Below the pieces are notes generated by a model. That model had not been told where the DNA came from and made no database searches. It saw only the letters and a list, made by a program, of their open reading frames with translations. From Lasiosphaeria ovina (lineage: Eukaryota; Ascomycota; Sordariomycetes; Sordariales; Lasiosphaeriaceae), in assembly GCA_033439765.1 (NCBI GenBank), contig JAULSN010000005.1, positions 620,001 to 684,000 of the forward strand: a stretch of DNA of 64,000 nt. The letters run 5' to 3'. Positions 32,898 to 44,015 of the stretch are shown piece by piece; within the stretch, counting starts at the first letter, position 1; the number at the start of each line of letters is the position of its first letter. Position numbers and translations under genes: made by a program.

Positions 32898-34676
32898 TCA
32901 AGGCCGCTCCAACCTCGCGACCAACGCCTCGAGCTCCCTGACTGCGAGCCCCTCAGCCTCGGCACCCTGGTAAAACCCCTTCATCTCCGCAATGGCCTTC
33001 CGGGCATACTTCGCCGCGCCCTCGGCGTCCCCAGCGGCCAGACAAAGACGGGCCATGACGTCGAAGTGGTCGCCGAGGTGGGGCACAAGCTTCTCCTCGG
33101 CAACGGCGGCCACGAGGGCGCCGTTGAGCGCAACGGCGCCGGCAAAGTCGCCCGCCTCGACGCGCTGCAGCACGCGCTGCCCCGTGGCGCGCATCTCGGC
33201 GCGCCGCGCGTCTGACGCGGCTAGTGTGTCTGCGTCGGCGGAGCACAGGGCGCAGCTGCACTGGAAGCCCCATTTCTGGAGCAGGATGCGCCGTCTCTCG
33301 GTAGAGGTGAGGCCGAAGTCGGAGTCTGTGGCGTGGCGGCGTTAGAGGGACTGGGTTTAGGGGTTTGATCGGGGTGCGTAGAGTTGGTGGGCACTGGAAA
33401 GGGGAAAGCCAGGGGTAAAGAAACCTCACACATACAGCTGATGGTAATCTCTTCGCCGACGTCAATGTCGCGAAACGCTGTCACGGTGTTGGCGAGGGTG
33501 GATTCGTTAAAGTTGGTGAGTGCACTACATTGCGTAAGTTAGCAAACCACAGCTTCTTTCAACCTTGGCAGTGTGAGTGTGATAGTTCTGCAGCGTGGGT
33601 GTGGTTGATGAGTCTCGAACGTTTCTCGATTGACTCAAAGCAAAAGTTGTGGCGGTTGCAGTCCTACCCACTAGCCCGTTGACGGCGTGTTGAAACAGTA
33701 ATGAACGAACCTTGGGTTGCAGGCGTGGTTTATCCTCTGCGCTTAATTAGCAGGTGCAAGATCATGCAACGGACAGTGAGGGGGGAAGTGTAATACGAAG
33801 AAAGGCAAGAAAGAAAGAAAATCTTACCGCAATCCTCGGAAACAAAGCCATGACGGCCACGCCGCCAACCTCGACACTGAACGAATTCGTCTTGACCACG
33901 TCCTCAGCCACCCTCGCATCCACTTCCTCTCCCACCGCATCGGCACTAGCACCTCCAGTATAGTCCCTACTTCTTGCAAGACCTAGCACGTCTTCCGGGC
34001 TCGACAGCCTGTCTATTGCGGCAGCCAATAACTCCTGACCCGTCGCGCGGCGCACGCGGCCCGGGAACGCCGCATCGGCGAGCACGGCCGCGCCGTCGAC
34101 CATCAGCACGCTGCCGCGGCGGATGCGGCGCGTGGCGACGAGCCCGAGGCCTTTGCCCGGGATGGGCTGGACTGCGTAGGGTACGGGCGGTTGGTCGTTC
34201 TCATCGCTATAGTCACTAGCGCCGGTGGTGGCGGACGATGCAGCGATCGCAACCAGAGCTTGCCCAACGGCCCGCGCCAGTCCCGAATCTGTTGCCGCGG
34301 TGCCTGTGTCTGGCCCCAGCGCAGGCGCGATTACGCTCAGCCCGCGGCCTCGGCGGAACGTGGCGTTGGTGAAGACGCAGTAGGCGGTCGTCTTGTGCTT
34401 CGAGTCAGGCTCGGGGTCTGGACAGTACGGGCGGTGCGTCCAGGGCTCGCTGGCGGACTCGGACTGTACGCTGTTGCTGTCGAGGTGGAAGGTGGCCGGA
34501 CACGGCGGGTGCGTCGCGTGCTGTAGTGGCCCCGGCAGGCACCCGCCGGCTTCCCACGCAGGTATTGCTGCATCGTTGTGGGGAAGGGTGTTGGGAGGCA
34601 CAGACGGTTCTGCAGTGCACTGTGCAGCAAGCAGACATGAGATGATCGCAAATGCTGTCCTTACTAGTCTCGACAT
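32898..34676 (-). CDS. SET-domain protein with N-terminal signal peptide
   Basis: Four exons, 34676-33828, 33736-33711, 33524-33430 and 33325-32898, sum to 465 residues. Residues 1-22 form a signal peptide (RTAFAIISCLLAAQCTA). The ATG at 34676 was chosen over an upstream in-frame one because it places this peptide at the very start. The N-terminal third contains cysteines typical of secreted forms. The SET part begins YAVQPIPGKGLGLVATRRI. It includes RINHACNP (the NHxCxP motif, split by introns), FRDIDVGEEITISCMY (the GEExxxxY motif), and a post-SET CSCALC. A helical TPR-like tail follows. SET enzymes transfer methyl groups from S-adenosylmethionine to lysine. Fungal genomes hold many such secreted or luminal versions whose substrates are unknown to me. 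Exon 2 is only 26 nt long, so automatic models may miss it. It converges on the NLR gene, 189 bp stop to stop. Confidence 0.85.
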
Positions 34677-35698
34677 GGTGGACACTAGACAAGGTAGCCG
34701 TGTTGTGTTTTCGGGAAAAGGGGGCCGCAAAGCCCACGACGAAGAACACAACTCGCCATTTACGCCATGCTGGAAAGGACAATGTCATATCTGGCCTTGA
34801 TGGCCTTGGTTTGTCTCGCGTATTGTGCTACCATAGGCATGCCAAATCGTCCCGTCCTGTTCCGTATAGCTCCGGCTCAGCCGTCTTGACATTTGGGTTG
34901 CGGGTTGGTAGCTTGCAGGTTACTCGCCCAACCCATCGAGTCATACTTAGTCACTCGACGGCGCCCAGCTTAGAGTCTATATTAACCGACTGGGCGTGTT
35001 TTCTCTCACACGGCCATCCGCCGTGTGCTTACACTCTCGGGCGCTCGGAAGATGATGCAACGGCGCCAAGGTACTGGGCAGTGGGTTTAGTTCCTGGGCG
35101 ATGCTGGGCGCGCGGGCCGGAGCCGCTCTTCCTCGCGGAAAGCAGGGCCAATCTCAGTTTTTTCTGCCCGATAGCCAGCAGCATGTTTCACATTCATTGT
35201 CTTTTCCTATTGAGAGTCTCAGGAAGCCGCCTGCCCTTGTTAAATACGCGCCAAAGTGACAATGGTTAGAAACTAATAGGTCTATCCTTTTTGTTGCGGC
35301 TCTGAGTAGACCAAATGAGAAAGGAGGCTCTTACATAACCGCCTATTCCCGCCCGCAAAGGCTTTAATACTACGTGTTATAGAGACGCGGCAGCTTATAT
35401 TGCGCCCCGCCGCCCAGCAACCAACTTCCCGGGTGGGATCCCCAACGGCTGTGCATATTGGTGTGCAATGTGGCTAAAAGCTGATCGGTGGGTCCGGGGT
35501 TTGTCAACGTGTGGACTGCGTGCCGATAACCGTAGCATGCCGTGTGTGGCATTGGATAATAGGGTTGACAGCACCTTGGGAATTTGCGAACAGTGCAGTG
35601 TCAGGATATGCAACTTTTCTTTTCCTACTTGATATGACCATGACCAGTTTTTTAATCTCTTGCCAGCAAATCTTCTATCACCCATTACGCCGTCCTAG
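34677..35698. other. Intergenic region
   Basis: About 1 kb, containing the SET gene's promoter at its left side. ORFs on both strands lack motifs. No repeat or RNA gene seen. Confidence 0.5.
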
Positions 35699-36795
35699 TT
35701 ACAACCCCAGATCCAGCTCCTTCTCCAGCTCCAGCACAAGCGGCATCTTGACGCCGCCGACGCGGACCTTGGTCGCGTCCGCGTCGTACCCGTCGACCTC
35801 AACATCCGGCCAGGGGCCCATGGGGGTGATGCCGCGCGGGTTGATGTCGGCGTGCGACTTTGTGTAGTTCTCCTTGATGTGGCGGAAGTCGGTCGTGTCG
35901 CGGAAGGCGGGGACGCGCTCGTACAAAAAGGCCAGCCAGTTGCGCAGCTGCGGGTAGTCGTGGCGGATGGTGCCGAGGTTGCACTTGAAGTGCTGCACGT
36001 ACACCACGTCGAAGCGCACCACGGTCGCGTACGCGCGCACGTCGAGCTCCGTCAGCGTCGCGCCCAGCAGGTACGGCCCGGCGGCAGCCGAGGCCCCGCG
36101 CAGCCGCTCGAGCGCGTTGAGCGCCGCGAACACGTGCGGCACCGCCTTGTCGTAGTCCTCCTGGGTCTGGGCGAACCCGGCGCGGTAGACGCCCGTGTTG
36201 AGGTCGCGCTGCATCCACGGCGTGATGGTGTCGATCTGGGCCCGCAGCGCGGCCGGGTACAGGTCGACGGCGGTCGACGCCGAGGCGAAGCCGGCCGCGG
36301 GCAGGTCGCGCATTAGCTCGGCCGATTCGTTGTTCACGATGGTGTTGGTGTGCGTGTCCCACAGCACGGGCACCGAGTAGCGGCCCTGGTACTCGGGATC
36401 GGCGCGGAAGTACAGCTCGTGCAAGTAGCTCGAGTTGAACAGCGGATCGGGGTTGGCGCCGGGGTACTCGGTCTCGCTAGACGGAAAGGCCCAGCCGGGC
36501 CAGCCCTTGTCGTTGCCCTTGGGGTACGGCTTGACCACGGTGACGGGGATGTCGGCCTGCAGCCCCAGCAGATGGCGCACAATGTTGACGCGGTGCGCAA
36601 AGGGGCAGAAGAGGCCTGCTCGTGTCAACTCATGCTCCCCAGTCCAATGTGAGGTAAATACTGACCAATATAGAGACGGTACCGGCCGCTATCTGGGGGA
36701 AAGGGGGTGCCCGGGGCCACCTTGCCGTGCCAAGCCTGGTTGGAGCCGGCAAGGTGCTGCACCACGGTCAACGGCTTGGGTTTCACAGGAGCCAT
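35699..36795 (-). CDS. Glutathione transferase, Ecm4/Gto (glutathionyl-hydroquinone reductase) type
   Basis: Two exons, 36795-36666 and 36615-35699, with a 50-nt intron (GTCAGT..GAGCAG), give 348 residues. The N-terminus reads FPPDSGRYRLYIGLFCPFAH, with the catalytic cysteine in the CPxAHR motif typical of the family. Then come VVKPYPKGNDKGWPGW, SVPVLWDTHTNTIVNNES (the cis-Pro and NNES glutathione-binding stretch) and a C-terminal helical domain ending in HIKENYTKSHADINPRGI. The family reduces glutathionyl-(hydro)quinones and acts as a cytosolic thiol transferase; yeast Ecm4/Gto2 are the known relatives. Length and motifs are complete, so the gene should be functional. It is one of the few housekeeping-type genes in the window, and nothing ties it to its neighbours. 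Confidence 0.9.
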
Positions 36796-37802
36796 ATTGT
36801 CTGTGCAGTTTGCTGTTCAAGCGAAGTTGGTTTGGTAATGGTGGATGGTAAGTAAGTGGTGTGCATTGGGGATGAAGCTGGACCTGGAAACCGGAAATCA
36901 TGACTTGAGGCACATGACATGATGCATCATCCCACACCCGTCGACCCCGCACGACTCGGGCGGTCCGACCACTTGCGTAATTAGTGAACGGACTCGGATT
37001 GGTGGTTAGACACCCTTTCTCCAAGGGGTTAGTTTCCCGAAAATCCATCGATTATTTCGAGTTGCTTAGTGTGGCCTCTCTGCACACCTCAACCCCAACT
37101 TTTAGGCACGCCCCCCAACCACAAATCTGGACAAAGAATTCGTGGTATTACCATCGGGATCTGCCCCTATTCTGTTGTGCTCTGCCTAGCTACCACGCCG
37201 AAGTAGGTATAATTATAATCTAGACTTTTTGCCTTGCGTTGCGCTTCATCGACTAGAACGGTCTCTCAAACCGAGGTGCCAAGGATCGCGCCAAGAACAG
37301 GGGATAGAACTGTGTTGTTCCAGAGCTGCTTTGTAACTCGTAGCAAAGAGACAAATTGCTCAGGCAGGCCAGTACGGATCAGGCAGACGGCGGAACTTGG
37401 TCGCAGCAGGGAACAGGCGAGGCAAAGGTCCCGACTTCAACGAGGGCCTAGTATTATCCACGTGAATGCAGAGAACAGTTTCGGACAAACTAGAATTCCT
37501 TGCACATTGTTCGAGGTAGGTAGTTGCTCTTGAGACCTTTCAATCTGACCACTAGGTTACAATTCGTCAGGCATCAAAACAATCCAACAAAGCATACTAC
37601 GGATAAAATTGTAAAGAGTGTTGCAAGTGGGAAGTCGCGGAACTTGCGTCTGATGTTTCCGTGTCATCTTATTTTCCAACTCTCGACTATTTAAATCAGT
37701 GCACTGCGGGCGCTAGCACTTTGTAAGGGACCTCATTTTTCGACAGCACGGTCAGTCTCCAACACCAGTTCTCGGCAAGGATTTCGCAGTGAAGCGCCGG
37801 TA
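36796..37802. other. Intergenic region between divergent genes
   Basis: About 1 kb holding the promoters of the glutathione transferase gene (minus) and the copia-like gene (plus). No coding sequence supported. Confidence 0.5.
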
Positions 37803-38582
37803 ATGGCACACCGGGACCGGCGTCTTTGCCCGGAGTGGGTGATATCCAACTTCTCTGATGTCGACGTTGCCAAGGACCGCGGCTGGTTCGTCGAGTACCG
37901 GCCATATAGCTCGTTCATCCACTGCGGCCGCAGGAAGGAAGTGATCGGAATTGGCACCGTCGAACTGCCCGTCATGATGTCGTGGCACGAGGGGACCGGC
38001 TTATCACAAGGCCACGGCACCCTGCGTCTCGAGTACGTCCTCCACTGCCCCGACTCGCTCTGCAACACCATTGGCAGCAATATCTACAGCGGCATGCGCT
38101 CTCACGACGGCGGCACCTCGGGGGTTCTCCTGGACCGCGACGAGCGCGTCATGGCCTGCTACACGACGAAGCCGCACATTAAACACTGGTGGACCGTTGT
38201 GCTCCGTAACCCTCCCGACGGCTACTTCTTTGGCTCTTCGGCGTTTCGCAGCACAGACGTCTCAGTCGACACGTCCTGGCCCCTTGACGAGCGAGAGAAA
38301 TTTGAGCTGTCTCTAGAGCCGCAGGACCGAGAGAATTATCTGGCATATCTAGGGGCGGAGAAGGTGGAAGAAGAAACGGCAACTCTGTCGAACGACGCCA
38401 CGATCAGAGAGACTGACCACCACACCGATGACGAAAATCAGAACGACGGGCAGGAACAGGCACAGGACGAGGGCGAAGACGAGGAGATGGGGGGCATTTC
38501 TGCTCATGTCTCACAGCCGGACTCGGCGCCGAGTCAACCCGCGGTGAGCCAGCCGCCTGGTCACAGCAGCGGCAGCAGCTAA
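37803..38582 (+). CDS. Single-domain protein resembling a copia-type retroelement protease region
   Basis: Single exon, 259 residues. Residues 10-130 read CPEWVISNFSDVDVAKDRGW, then a Tyr/Pro-rich stretch, VIGIGTVELPV, a HGTLRLEYVLHCP segment and LCNTIGSN. The order and spacing resemble the region of Ty1/copia polyproteins where the prepeptidase and retropepsin sit: W-x-DSGAS-xHMT-R-WF...GxGxV...LxxVLxxPxLxxNLxS. The active-site DSG/DTG triad is absent (SNFSD instead), and there is no integrase or reverse transcriptase beside it. The C-terminal 80 residues are acidic and Gln/Asp/Ser-rich. Similar stand-alone genes occur repeatedly in Pezizomycotina genomes as far as I recall. Domestication of a retroelement domain is my inference, and the function is unknown. 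No intron is needed. A second possible small ORF (38590-38811) follows directly, without support. Confidence 0.6.
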   Translation: MAHRDRRLCPEWVISNFSDVDVAKDRGWFVEYRPYSSFIHCGRRKEVIGIGTVELPVMMSWHEGTGLSQGHGTLRLEYVLHCPDSLCNTIGSNIYSGMRSHDGGTSGVLLDRDERVMACYTTKPHIKHWWTVVLRNPPDGYFFGSSAFRSTDVSVDTSWPLDEREKFELSLEPQDRENYLAYLGAEKVEEETATLSNDATIRETDHHTDDENQNDGQEQAQDEGEDEEMGGISAHVSQPDSAPSQPAVSQPPGHSSGSS

Positions 38583-39554
38583 TTACACCATGGATGCCGA
38601 TTACGAACCTTCGGAATCTAGACACGCTTCCTCCGACTCCGGCAGCAGCGGCGACATGATGTCGATTACTAACATAGCCTCGCCTCTTCCGACTTATCCG
38701 GCTGCAGAGGGGTCAATGCAGGACTGGCTTGGCCGTGTTGTCGGGAACAACTCGAGTGCACTGCGCATTCCACGGGGTGGAAAGGAGGTGGAGGGCGATT
38801 GGGGGCTGTAGGAGGGGTTTTGTTGGGGAATTAGTGGCTATTCTATTCAGCACTTTGATTGTCTCACTGCCTGTAAGAAGGCTTTTGGGTATCCCGAAGC
38901 GGTGCACAAGGGTGTAACTAAACCTCTCTATTCATGTATGTTCGGCGCTTGGGAATTGCTTTTTGAGCACTGCACGGAGTATTGGTTTCGGAATCTAAAT
39001 AAGGTAGACAACCCCTTTGGTCCCCTTGACTCTTGAGAATTCCAGTGTCTGCCAAGTTCCTCAGAGCTAGCCCATTCTTACTGGACCAGTAAGCACTAGA
39101 CTAGGGGGTTGTGCTCACTAATTCCCACTGGTCACAGCGGCCCCGTGATGTGGCGATTTTGGTTTGGCGCCAGAGCTGGGGTCCTGGGATCGTCATGGTC
39201 GCGTCGCGTCGTTTCGCGCATCCCCTTGTCTGTGACGCCCCAAGATACACGTATGTCCGGCATAAGCTAAGTGGGAGTCCGCCATTTGAACCTAAACACG
39301 GTTCTTTTCTCTTGCATTGCCAGACGCGACAAACGGCACTGCAGGACCGCAAAGACGAGCAAAATCGGAACCCATTACTCCGTACTTTTACTGCATATTT
39401 AATACCGTCCCTATCGATAATTAGCGATATGGCCCCCGGGCAGCCGTGGCGCCGTAGCCACCCACCACTCAGTCCCGACTGGCACGAGGCGACCAACGTC
39501 CAGTATATTGTTGTTGTCGCATTGCAGGAAACGTGATAGTCCACTCGACCGTAC
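38583..39554. other. Intergenic stretch
   Basis: About 970 bases. A 73-codon ORF at 38590-38811 (Ser-rich) could be a downstream exon of the preceding gene, but no splice pair connects them. Overlapping ORFs at 39101-39544 on both strands look like chance. Confidence 0.4.
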
Positions 39555-40156
39555 TAATTGACATAAGCATCTGCAACAACCGCAACTGGTTCACCGAGTA
39601 GGTACGCGCGCAAGTAATCCGCGCTGTCCATCTCCGGCGTAGGCCGCTCGGGCCGCTCGAACTAGATGTAGTCCGTGATTGTGCCTTGTTTTTCTTTCAG
39701 TTTCCAGCAGGTTGAAGGGGCGCCAAGTCAAAAAACAAAAACAAAAACAAAAAGATTTACCGCACTCACCAGCCTCCGTATCCAGCAGCAAACAACTACC
39801 ATAACGTGCACCCTCTGTCAGCACCACCACGTGCGCAGATACCTCACCGGCACCCTGAATGATGCCCCCCTCTCCAAACTCCAGCGCGTGGCGGAGCCAT
39901 TGTACCGAATGACGGATGTCTCGGGCGCGATCTTGTCGTTCCCTTCCCCGCTGGATGCGATGTACGGCAGGTGGCGGATGAGGTCGTTGACGGCGGCGGT
40001 CTTGCCGAGGTTGCCGAGCGCGGGCCAGCCTGCCACGGGCGCGTCTCTGATGTCGGACGGGCGTGTCCGTGGGAGGCAGGTGAGGAACACGTAAAAGTCG
40101 CGGATTGCGGTCACAGCGACGTCGCGAGAGTATTGGGTTGGAGTTGGTTGTGTCAC
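39555..40156 (-). pseudogene. Relic of an unidentified conserved fungal protein
   Basis: Reading leftwards from 40156: RDVAVTAIRDFYVFLTCLPR, then VAGWPALGNLGKTAAVNDLI and RHLPYIASSG, then SATRWSLERGAS. After a frame slip near 39848 the next frame gives AHVVVLTEGARYGSCLLLD, a GTGAGT donor, and after it SADYLRAYLLGEP behind a TAG. I recall conserved hypothetical proteins with DFYxFLT, LPYI, VVxLTEGxRYG and LLLDTxxG in this order, which supports a real ancestral gene of unknown function. A frameshift and an in-frame TAG in the last exon argue that it is dead. Confidence 0.4.
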
Positions 40157-40615
40157 TTGCTGTGGATGTTTCCTATTTTTATTTTTTCCCCTTTTTTTCG
40201 CTTGAGAGTTGTGGAAACTAATTGTGGCGAGGATGAATGCTGAGCGGGGCTGGAGCCTGGAACAAACGGGAGCAAGCGAGTGCCTGTAGACTTGGCCTTC
40301 TATTTATGAGACGAATGCTACCTGATGGTAATCCTTGCTAACTTGCCTCAACAGGTCCCACCTCGTTGCGTTTTATGCACGCCAACAGTCCTCGATTTTA
40401 GAAAGGAATGCTCGGAACGGTGAACTATCTAAGGGGTTTGAGATAGTCTTCAATGTGCTCCACATCACGCCAATTCAAGGTTCAATTACAAATTACAGAC
40501 GGTCATTTCAGGCTCAAGTGTTGGTTGACAATAACTAACGTGTTGGTCAGGAATGCTAGGCACTTAATGCATAGGAAAATTCTGGTAAGCCCGCACTCCG
40601 CCAGATGATGTGGCA
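40157..40615. other. Intergenic stretch
   Basis: About 460 bases with T-rich runs near 40170-40200, just upstream of the preceding relic. No gene supported. Confidence 0.45.
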
Positions 40616-41843
40616 TCAGCGACGTTGCGCAAGCTGCAGCTCCATGGCCTTGAGCAGTTCGCCAACAACCTAACCGTGCGAGGAAGATGATTCACGTCGC
40701 ACATCAGTGTCATGTTCAACTAAACAAAAAGAGAACAAAAAAGGGCAAGTAATCATGAAGACACGTACCCAACCCGTGTAGTGGTCAACATTATTATTCA
40801 GGTCGGCCAGCTTGCTGTCGAGCTGGTCCTCCGAGTAAAGCACCATGTCGTTGATGCCAGTGTTGCGGTTTGGCGACTTGAGGGACTCGGCCGCGGTGGC
40901 GTCGTTGCCCACACGGCAGACGAGGAACAGCACGGCCGGGCCTGGGTAGTGCTGGCGCACGACCGTCTTGAACCTGGCGAGGGCTTTGCCAAAGTCGGTC
41001 ACGTCGCCGGTCTACAGATAACGATTCGTTTTGTCACAGGGGGCTGGAGGAGAGAGAAAACAATGAGGAAGTGGGGAAGGGGAATTTAATCTGGATCTGA
41101 CGCGAACTCACATCGCCGTCGGTAATCACCACGACCACGGCTTCTTCTGCCTAGCTATTTCTTCGAGCGGGGCTAGAATTCGCATCTCCAGCGAGCCTAG
41201 TGCCGGGGACCCGCGCTGGTAGACCATCCTGCCCAGCGCCTCGTTGACGGCCGCGAGGCTCGAGAGCTGCTTGTGCTCCGCGCCGGTGAAGGGCACGAGC
41301 GAGAAGGGCTGTGCAGAGCCGAGGGCCGGCAAGACAGGCCCCGGACCGTAGCTTCTTGGGTCGCCTTGCGCGGCTCCGTCTTGCTTTTCATCGAGTTAGT
41401 GTTGTCTGGCAGGGTCTCGCGCTGCCGGTGGCGGCAGCCTGGCGAGTCAAGAGCTCGATGCTGGGCGCCAGCAGCTGGCCGATTCTTGCGGCGACTCGCG
41501 AGGCCGTCTCCTGGGCGACCTTCTCGGCGACGACGCGGGCATGCTCCAGGCTCACTTGCTCGGCCCGGCCTCTCTCCTCGGCCCGAGACGCCTGGTCGCG
41601 GAGAAGAATGGTGGCGAGCGAGGACAGGATGGATGGCCCGGCCTCTCGCGAGAGCACAAGGGCATACTCTCGCGCTGCAGTGTCGATGCAGCAGGCGCCA
41701 AACTTGCTGAGGGCTCCTTCAGCTAGAGACCGATCGATTGCGGCCCCGTGCGGACTGTTGGGGGAAGCGAGGATGGAGGACAGCTGCGATGCGATGGTGC
41801 CGAGGATGACTTGAGGACGGCGAGTGCACGGCAATAGTGTCAT
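40616..41843 (-). pseudogene. von Willebrand factor A-like gene, frame-disrupted
   Basis: Order on the minus strand: a helical Ala/Glu-rich part (VVAEKVAQETASRVAARIGQ, about 41540-41480), and PDNTNSMKSK (about 41412-41383) as a MIDAS-like DxTxS motif. Then QPFSLVPFTGAEHKQLSSLA and RILAPLEEIARQ, and VVVVITDGD, a typical vWA beta-strand with Asp. Then VTDFGKALARFKTVVRQHYP and LFLVCRVGNDATA. A last small exon (40669-40616) ends KAMELQLAQRR after a GTACGT..TTAG intron. The frame changes between the first part and the MIDAS piece, again just after it, and by one base at the RQKK/EAVVVV step near 41148. A stretch at 42130-41990 (RRLPPPDKSVRQDFGNHLVN) may be an upstream exon. Probably a pseudogene; some breaks could be missed introns. 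Confidence 0.5.
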
Positions 41844-42219
41844 GGATGCTTCGGGAGCTCAAGCATTGGGGGCATCTAGAAGAGAGCGCCTGATTGGCTT
41901 GTTCTCGTGTGCGTTTCCCAAGCGTCCGGGCTGTGAAATGGAACACGGCGAAAATCAACACTGATTACGAACACATGACACGAACTGACTCAAATTCAAC
42001 CCGTTGGGCAGCGATGAAGCTCATGAAGTTGACGAGATGGTTACCGAAATCTTGCCTCACGGATTTATCCGGCGGGGGCAGACGACGGATGTGTACCTCG
42101 AGGCCCTCTACAGTGTCGAGCACCCACGATCGTGATTGGCGGGAGGAGAAGTGTGAGAAGGAGGAGAAAAACTGCTGACGCGCATGGGGCCTCACCCCCA
42201 CGCCCAACTGCCAACCCAA

Positions 42220-42679
42220 TGGTCAGGCATGAAAGTTCAACCACTCCAACCCCGCCTGCAAAGAGAAAAGAGGTAACTGGTGGATACCCAAACTAAACCC
42301 CGCGTCTTGAGCTACCCCGGACGCCCGTCGATCCTCTTCTTGTCCTACCTGACACATAGCATTGCCTCGTTGTCCAAGATTCATGACGAGCTGCTTCAAA
42401 GCACTCCCGTTTTCCAACCTAATTGTCTCCCAGGCAGCCCATTAATTTCGAAATCATGGTTATGGTTCGTGCTCTTCCATTACTCCTCCTTCTTATTGGG
42501 TCAAAGGCATTTCTGACTCGAACCTTGAGCTGTTGTAGAACCTGGTCTACACTGGGGACAGCCCAGTCACTGTTGAGTTGGTCTTCTAATTTCTTCTTCC
42601 ACCCCGACCGATCCTCCGCACGAATCCTCTTGCTGATCAACTACGTCTGTAATACGCGTCAAGTCTTGTCCTCGTCCAC
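42220..42679. other. Intergenic stretch
   Basis: About 460 bases between the vWA-like relic (minus) and the hydrolase relic (plus). A plus-strand ORF with a hydrophobic start at 42456 (ALPLLLLLIGSKAFL) overlaps it but leads into no conserved sequence in frame. Confidence 0.35.
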
Positions 42680-44015
42680 GACCTTTCGGGTGACGTCACC
42701 GCCTCATGGGAATCGCCCACGTCGAACGTTGTCTGGCCCAAGCATCTGCTACCGCTCTCCTAGGAGGTCCGTCAGGAGAGCTTTCGGGTCCTGAGCTTTG
42801 GGTATATTGGCAACGCGGCCGTTGCGGGCAACCCAGCCCCGGCCGGAGGCAACACAGTTGACGAGAACGCATCCGACCTCCTCTCCGAACTTGGGTCGCA
42901 ACGTCAAGGACAATCTGTACGTGCGCAGTTAGGCTCAACAAGACAAGAGAATAACAAGAAGCTGACCCTGAGGTAGGCTGATCGTCCCATTATCTTTGTT
43001 GCTTATGGTTATGGCGGACTCATTGTCAAGGCGGTTCGTGCGCCTCTCTCCATACTCCCTTGTGCGAGACCGAAAGGGCTGACATTGGCTATAGACACTG
43101 AGCAGGTCCCGCGAACTAGCTATTAGCAACATCAACCAAGCCGCCATCGGCGTGGTGTTTCTCGCAACTCCACACAATGGTTCCCACATTGGGGATTGGC
43201 AAGATGTCGAAATCCCCTTGACGGGGCTCGCTCCCAAGACCTAGGACGCTCAGATTGCCGCCGACCTCAATCTGGGGTCGTCTACAGTTTCTAGGCTAGC
43301 GCGCGAGTTTACCAACATCGCCAATGACGGACTGCAGATTGTGTCCTTTGCCGAATCCCTTCCAAGCCGCCGCACATCCGGCAGCACTATGTTTGTATGT
43401 CGGGCATCAACGCAACAAAACCCCATCTCAGCACCGTACTGGTTCTTACTAGCTTGTCTCGGCCGCTAACACTAGGATCAACCATGTCAACGAGACTACG
43501 CGCAGTTTTGCGGCCAAACACTACGACATGACATTCGCCGACAACATGAACGACCCCAGATTCCTGAGCCTGGCTGGGGAAATCGGGCGAATTCTCAGAA
43601 CGTACAGAGACGGTGTGTTCCATCCCCTGTCTCAGCCGGTTACTTGCAGTCATTGATACTATGGCACCGCCGCACCATTCAGGGACGGGACCCAAAAGGC
43701 AAAACCCGACAACACCTGAAACCGGGGTAATACTATTTTCCTTTCTTTTCTTCAGTCCGCCCCTTGTTCCAAACCCCCGGCTGACGATGATGGCTTGAAC
43801 AGCCCGACCAGCCGGTGCAACCGGGCCAGCTCACCGCCGATCAGCTTCGAATCCTCTACCAAGCGGCCTTCAAGAGATTCGACATTGGCACTGCGCTCTA
43901 TTACAACGAGCAGCTCATACAGCTCCTGTCAAGTACCAAAGGAATCAATGACCCCGAGGCGCTCAGGGAGCGCGAGAATTGGAAGGTGCTCCGTTCCTAT
44001 CAGAGGTACAAGTAA
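42680..44015 (+). pseudogene. Alpha/beta-hydrolase (DUF676-like) relic of the type fused to fungal STAND or TPR proteins
   Basis: From about 42681: VLVHDLSGDVTASWE and VVWPKHLLPL, a TAG at 42761-42763, then RVLSFGYIGNAAVAGN. An intron (GTACGT..GGTAG) leads to ADRPIIFVAYGYGGLIVKA. A second intron (GTTCGT..TATAG) leads to SNINQAAIGVVFLATPHNGS and IGDWQDVEIPLTGLAPKT, a TAG at 43242-43244, and FAAKHYDMTFADNMNDP. The last part (LTADQLRILYQAAFKRFDIG) ends at 44015. The layout VHGLxG, WPxxLLP, FGY, FVGHSxGGLxxK and GIVFLGTPHxGS is that of lipase-like domains in front of NB-ARC or TPR modules. Here the nucleophile elbow GHSxGG is AYGYGG, so the catalytic serine is lost. With two nonsense codons besides, I call it a relic. 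Confidence 0.6.

Noticed and set aside
35799..36362. Long alternative-frame ORFs overlapping the glutathione transferase on both strands
   Set aside because: Arg/Ala-rich shadow frames of a GC-rich gene whose true frame has all family motifs.
39540..39600. Plus-strand NNRNWFTE peptide resembling the copia-like gene's start
   Set aside because: Too short, followed by a stop, and antisense to the end of another relic.
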